Source of the DNA: an uncultured Paracoccaceae bacterium
GTDB taxonomy: Bacteria > Pseudomonadota > Alphaproteobacteria > Rhodobacterales > Rhodobacteraceae
Assembly (NCBI GenBank): GCA_937916485.1
Contig: CALFSV010000173.1
Location: forward strand, 1-64,000
Direction: 5' to 3'
Length of the DNA stretch: 64,000 bases
Under the pieces are notes generated by a model. That model was given only the letters and a program-made list of their open reading frames with translations. It was not told where the DNA came from and made no database searches. The translations under genes were made by a program, and so were the position numbers. Shown here one piece after another: positions 60,365 to 64,000 of this stretch (the stretch's first letter is position 1; each line of letters opens with the position of its first letter).

Positions 60365-63300
60365 TCAGGCAGGTTTGGGCCGTTTGCGCCCAACAAGCCC
60401 GGTAATCGCGTAGATCACCACCAGAACAACCGCCAAAACAGCCGCAAACAATGCCAAGGCTGGGCCAAACCCACCGGCGAGGAATGGCAACTGTTCCGCC
60501 AGGACCGGCCAGGCCGCGCCTGTCACCACGACCGGCAGGATCAGCGCCGCAAAAAGCGCAAATGACACAACAGCACCCGCCGAAGAAGACACCCGGGCCG
60601 GAAGAGACCCGTCCCCGCTTGCCTTAAGGGCCCGGCGAGCGGCGCCCACCTGACGGGCCCAGTCGTCCTGCATCGCCATTAGGGCGGGCACGACCATGAG
60701 GACAAGAACCATGCCAAAGCCCAGGCCATAGACAAGGGTCACGACGGTGGGTTTCAAGAACTCGGCCTGGTTCGAACCCTCATATAGCAACGGCGCAAGG
60801 CCCAAAACAGTCGTCGCCGTTGTCAGGAAGACGGGCCGCAAACGGTCTGATGTGCCGTCGATAATCGCCGGAATAAGGCCGCGGGTTTCAGAGTATTCAT
60901 CAATCGTGGTCACCAGAACGATCGAGTCGTTGATGATGATCCCGACCATCCCGATCATACCCACAACGGTGAAAAGGCTCATCGGGATGCCCCAGATGTA
61001 ATGGCCCCAGACAGTGCCCACGAGGCCGAAGGGGATGATTGCCATGACAACCACCGGCCGGGTCCAGCTGGAAAAGATCCAGGCGAGGGTGAGAAAGATT
61101 CCGATGAGGCACAGGATAAGCCCGGTCAGAGCGTCGCTGAGAAACGCGTTCTCTTGCTCGGACAGCCCGGCCATGTTGGTGGCGACGCCAAAGTCCGACT
61201 CGAGCTTTGGCAGGATTTCGTCCTGAATCGTGGACATTATATCGGAGGCGCGGTCGGCGTCATCGTCGGCAAGGCCAGCCGTGACCGAAATCAGCATCAC
61301 CCCATTGTCGCGCCGGATCGTGGAAAAGCCGCTGCGACGATCCACCGTCACGATATCCGCGAGGGGCACATACTGGCCCCTGGCGGCCCGCATCTGGGTC
61401 CGATCAAGAAAATCGGCGGTCAGTTCATCGCTGGGCAGCTCGACCCGGATCGTGGCCGAGCGTGCGCCGTCCGGATAGCTGGCCGCCTCAACCCCGTTCA
61501 GCCGCTGGCGCAGGGTCTGGCCAAGGCTGTCGATGGTAAAGCCCAGCGCCTCACCCTTAGGGGTCAGTTCAAGGATCAGCTCGTCCTTATCGTAGGCAAG
61601 GCTGTCCTCCGCCCCAGACACTTCGGGGAAACGGCTCAGCTCGGCCTTGAGGGCCTCGGCGGCTGCTTTTAGGACGGTACTGTCAGCGCCAAAAATCTCG
61701 ACCTCGATATCGTCGCCACCGGGGCCCGACCCCCAGCTGCGGAAGCTGACGGTTTCAGCCATCGGATGCTGGACATAAGTCTCTTGCAGCATCGTAACAA
61801 ATTCGCCCGAGGAGTAGGGCCGACTGTCCGCGTCGATCAGCGAAATGGTGATCGCCCCAAGCTGCCAGCTCTCCTTGGTGTCTGCGCCGGACAAGGACCG
61901 ACCCGAATTTCCGCCAATCTCGGCGATCACAAAGTCGAGGGGGCTTTGACCATGTTCCGCCTCAAGCCTTGCGCCCAACTCATTGGTGGCCCGCTGCAGT
62001 TCGCGCATCATCGCCATGCTGTCTTCGCGGGTTGCCCCGGGCAGCATGGCAAAGTTGCCCGTGACCGACCCCTGCTCGGGCGCCGAGAAAAAGCGCCACT
62101 GCACGTCGCCGCGCACGACAAGTGCCACCTGGCTGGCCAGCACGACACAGACCAGGGCGACGACGGGGTAACGAAGCGTGATGACGCCAGCCATGAAGGG
62201 GCGGAAAATCACCCTCTGGAACCAGGTAAATCCACGGTTCACCACGCGTGATGGAAAGTCGTACCAGGCCTCTCGCGCGGCCTGCCCGATGGAATGGCTC
62301 ATGTGGTTGGGCAAGATGATGAAGCATTCGACAAGGCTGGCGATCAGGATCGCGATGACAGTGAACGGTATGTCCGAGATCAGGTCCCCAAACCGCCCGC
62401 CAATGATGACCAACCCGAAAAAGGCGATAATCGTGGTCAAGGTCGCCGAAAACACTGGCAAGAACATGCGCCGCGCCGCATTCTCGGCTGCTTCGACAGG
62501 ATTTTCGCCCAGCTTGCGCGCCCGGAAATCCGCGTGTTCCCCCACGACGATGGCGTCATCCACAACGATGCCAAGCGTTAGGATCAACGCAAAAAGCGAG
62601 ATCATGTTCAGCGTCAGCCCAAAGGCATACATGAGGGCAATGCCAGCCAGCATCGACACGGGGATACCCGCTGCCACCCAAAAAGCGGTGCGGGCATTGA
62701 GAAACAGGAACAGCAGCAGAACGACAAGCCCAAGGCCCATGGCCCCATTGTCCAGCAACAGCGACAGGCGGCCCGAAATCTGGTCGGCGCGGGAGTTCAC
62801 GAGATCAATGGTGACACCCTGCGGCATAGAGGCCTGCATCTCGCGGGCGACTTCGGCCACGGCATTCTCAAGACCGATCGCATCGCCTTGGGCGGACCGA
62901 TCCACCCGGATCTGTACGGCAGGGTCCGCCCCTACGAAATAGGCCCGGTCCCGGTCGATCCCCTCGACACGGACCGTTGCCACGTCCCCGATGGTCAGCG
63001 TCGATCCGTCCGCGTTGCGGCGCAAGACGATGGCTTCGATATCCTCGGCACTGCGCTTGGCCACGCCGGTCCGGACCCGGGCAGAGCCCGCATCACCTGC
63101 GGGGTCAGCCGTCACCTCGCGGGCAATCGCGCCCGAGATTTCGGACAGGCCAATGTCATAGCGGATCAGGGAAAGCGACGGCACTTCGACAATGGTTGAC
63201 GGCGCAGCGACACCGTTGATGGAGGCGCGGGTGACCCCGGCGGCGAACAACCGCCCCGCCATTTCATCGGCAAACCGGCCAAGCTGGTCGACGCTGACCG

Positions 63301-63757
63301 GACCGGTGATCACCACATCGGTCACACGGTCGGACCAGCTTCCGCTGCGAACGTTCGCCTCTTCTGCATCTTCGGGAAGGTTGGTGATGGCGTCGGCTGC
63401 TTCCTGAACGTCCTTGGCGGCCTGTTCCATGTCATAGCCGGGCTCAAACTCCAGCCGGATCGAGGCCCGGCCTTCGGTAGACGTGGCGCTGCTACCCGTT
63501 ACCCCTTCGACCGTCAGAAGGACGGGTTCGACCACCTGAACGATGGCGGCATCGACATCCTCTGCCCCTGCCCCAGTCCAAGTGTAGCTAAGGGAAAGGG
63601 TGTCCACGACGACATCGGGAAAGAACTGCGCCCGCATCTTGGGTGCTGCAATCAGGCCTGCGGCAAGCATAAGGACAAGCACAAGGTTGGCCGCCGTCCG
63701 ATGACGGGTAAAGTAGGACAGGATACCCTTGGCCCCGTCGGTTGACAGACCTGCCAT
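60365..63757 (-). CDS. efflux RND transporter permease subunit (HAE family)
   Basis: A 1130-residue proton-driven inner-membrane pump. The N-terminal TM1 (NLVLVLMLAAGLIAA) precedes periplasmic porter domains beginning FFPDVVVDTLSLSYTWTGAGAEDVD. The TM4 proton-relay aspartates are in LTLGIVVDDAIVVGEH, and the second half repeats the pattern with VGIIINDSIVL. After TM12 and a linker (RRALKASGDGSLPA) the chain continues with two more hydrophobic segments (about 1062-1082 and 1098-1120), which is longer than normal. It follows its adaptor gene by 3 bp. Substrates unknown. Confidence 0.93.
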   Translation of the reverse strand: MAGLSTDGAKGILSYFTRHRTAANLVLVLMLAAGLIAAPKMRAQFFPDVVVDTLSLSYTWTGAGAEDVDAAIVQVVEPVLLTVEGVTGSSATSTEGRASIRLEFEPGYDMEQAAKDVQEAADAITNLPEDAEEANVRSGSWSDRVTDVVITGPVSVDQLGRFADEMAGRLFAAGVTRASINGVAAPSTIVEVPSLSLIRYDIGLSEISGAIAREVTADPAGDAGSARVRTGVAKRSAEDIEAIVLRRNADGSTLTIGDVATVRVEGIDRDRAYFVGADPAVQIRVDRSAQGDAIGLENAVAEVAREMQASMPQGVTIDLVNSRADQISGRLSLLLDNGAMGLGLVVLLLFLFLNARTAFWVAAGIPVSMLAGIALMYAFGLTLNMISLFALILTLGIVVDDAIVVGEHADFRARKLGENPVEAAENAARRMFLPVFSATLTTIIAFFGLVIIGGRFGDLISDIPFTVIAILIASLVECFIILPNHMSHSIGQAAREAWYDFPSRVVNRGFTWFQRVIFRPFMAGVITLRYPVVALVCVVLASQVALVVRGDVQWRFFSAPEQGSVTGNFAMLPGATREDSMAMMRELQRATNELGARLEAEHGQSPLDFVIAEIGGNSGRSLSGADTKESWQLGAITISLIDADSRPYSSGEFVTMLQETYVQHPMAETVSFRSWGSGPGGDDIEVEIFGADSTVLKAAAEALKAELSRFPEVSGAEDSLAYDKDELILELTPKGEALGFTIDSLGQTLRQRLNGVEAASYPDGARSATIRVELPSDELTADFLDRTQMRAARGQYVPLADIVTVDRRSGFSTIRRDNGVMLISVTAGLADDDADRASDIMSTIQDEILPKLESDFGVATNMAGLSEQENAFLSDALTGLILCLIGIFLTLAWIFSSWTRPVVVMAIIPFGLVGTVWGHYIWGIPMSLFTVVGMIGMVGIIINDSIVLVTTIDEYSETRGLIPAIIDGTSDRLRPVFLTTATTVLGLAPLLYEGSNQAEFLKPTVVTLVYGLGFGMVLVLMVVPALMAMQDDWARQVGAARRALKASGDGSLPARVSSSAGAVVSFALFAALILPVVVTGAAWPVLAEQLPFLAGGFGPALALFAAVLAVVLVVIYAITGLVGRKRPKPA

Positions 63758-63760
63758 GAC

Positions 63761-64000
63761 CTAGCTCCCCATCCGGCTTTCAATACGCTCGATGACCGAG
63801 GCTGGCACCTCAGGCTGTTCAAGCTGGGTCAAGATCCGGCTTTTGGCCTCAACGGGCATGAACTGGTTGCCTTCGATAAAGGCGACCAGCCGGGCGCGGC
63901 GATCCTCGTCCAGCACCACCATTTCAGGAGGCGGCGGCGGATCGCCCCTTGTAGCAGCAGCCAGCGCCTCGGGCGAGATGGGCCGCACCTTGATGCCCGC
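63761..64000 (-). CDS. RND efflux periplasmic adaptor (membrane fusion) protein, C-terminal end
   Basis: The frame is open from the window edge (codons GCG GGC ATC AAG, then GTG RPISPEALAAATRG) to TAG 63761-63763, giving 79 residues. The C-terminus is hydrophilic: PPPPEMVVLDEDRRARLVAF and PVEAKSRILTQLEQPEVPAS end in VIERIESRMGS. Placement 3 bp before the RND permease start supports an adaptor. The visible part has no recognised motif, so the call rests on context. Truncated by the window. Confidence 0.7.
   Translation of the reverse strand, partial: AGIKVRPISPEALAAATRGDPPPPPEMVVLDEDRRARLVAFIEGNQFMPVEAKSRILTQLEQPEVPASVIERIESRMGS

Overview
The window is about 62-65% GC, tightly packed with genes, and reads as a chromosomal segment of an alphaproteobacterium, most likely a member of the Rhodobacteraceae (Roseobacter group). 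The support is gene content and order: chvI-chvG-hprK-rapZ-EIIA(Man)-HPr divergent from pckA, a TrcR/DUF1013 regulator, COQ9 next to rpsU, a malyl-CoA lyase of the ethylmalonyl-CoA pathway type, DUF6473, DUF4175 (TIGR02302) and ATP-type pckA. There is no IS element, prophage, CRISPR array, tRNA or rRNA. The species cannot be named from this sequence alone.

Layout. 1-7.3 kb: end of prephenate dehydratase, an SRPBCC protein, NudC, then a 5'-nucleotidase-like enzyme, a HAD phosphatase and an NMT1/SsuA-type ABC importer. 7.3-13.5 kb: an rRNA methyltransferase, the SRP RNA, RsgA, a small phosphatase, and dnaX-ybaB-recR. 13.5-22.6 kb: TrcR, RNase T2, pckA, and the ChvI/ChvG - HprK/RapZ/EIIA/HPr regulatory operon with an acyltransferase. 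22.6-29.8 kb: 3-hydroxyacyl-CoA dehydrogenase, DUF6473, etfAB, quinone oxidoreductase, COQ9, rpsU, a YfcG-type GST, mscL. 29.9-39.8 kb: alanine dehydrogenase with a divergent Lrp regulator, ytoQ, pheT, a glutamine amidotransferase, pheS, rplT-rpmI, and pyruvate kinase with a small membrane protein. 39.9-47.1 kb: N-formylglutamate amidohydrolase, a HAD phosphatase, DUF1244, a D-amino-acid transaminase with dgcA-dgcN (D-glutamate catabolism), malyl-CoA lyase and accA. 47.1-64 kb: PPOX protein, plsC, ftsEX, a zinc-ribbon protein, DUF4175, lysA, DUF2834, a previously uncalled 47-residue lipoprotein, argH, a TlpA thioredoxin, a secreted endonuclease/phosphatase-fold protein, YqgE, a DsbD-alpha-like protein, and an RND efflux pump with the end of its adaptor.

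The most striking non-coding feature is a family of nine near-identical 22-26 bp palindromes (arms GTAAGGTGGGTY and RACCCACCTTAC). They sit mostly at the 3' ends of genes. In four cases the TAA inside the arm is the stop codon of the neighbouring gene. Two single-gene units, ytoQ and the PPOX gene, are bracketed by a copy on each side. Pair 12 of the stem covaries (C-G, T-A, T.G), which points to a selected hairpin.

Other signals worth follow-up are: GTTAGCGC-type operator motifs at both pckA and pyk, which together would link gluconeogenesis and glycolysis; a 9-bp inverted repeat abutting the pckA ribosome binding site; the dgcN-dgcA-transaminase cluster beside an orphan N-formylglutamate amidohydrolase; and a RapZ whose P-loop lysine is replaced by arginine.
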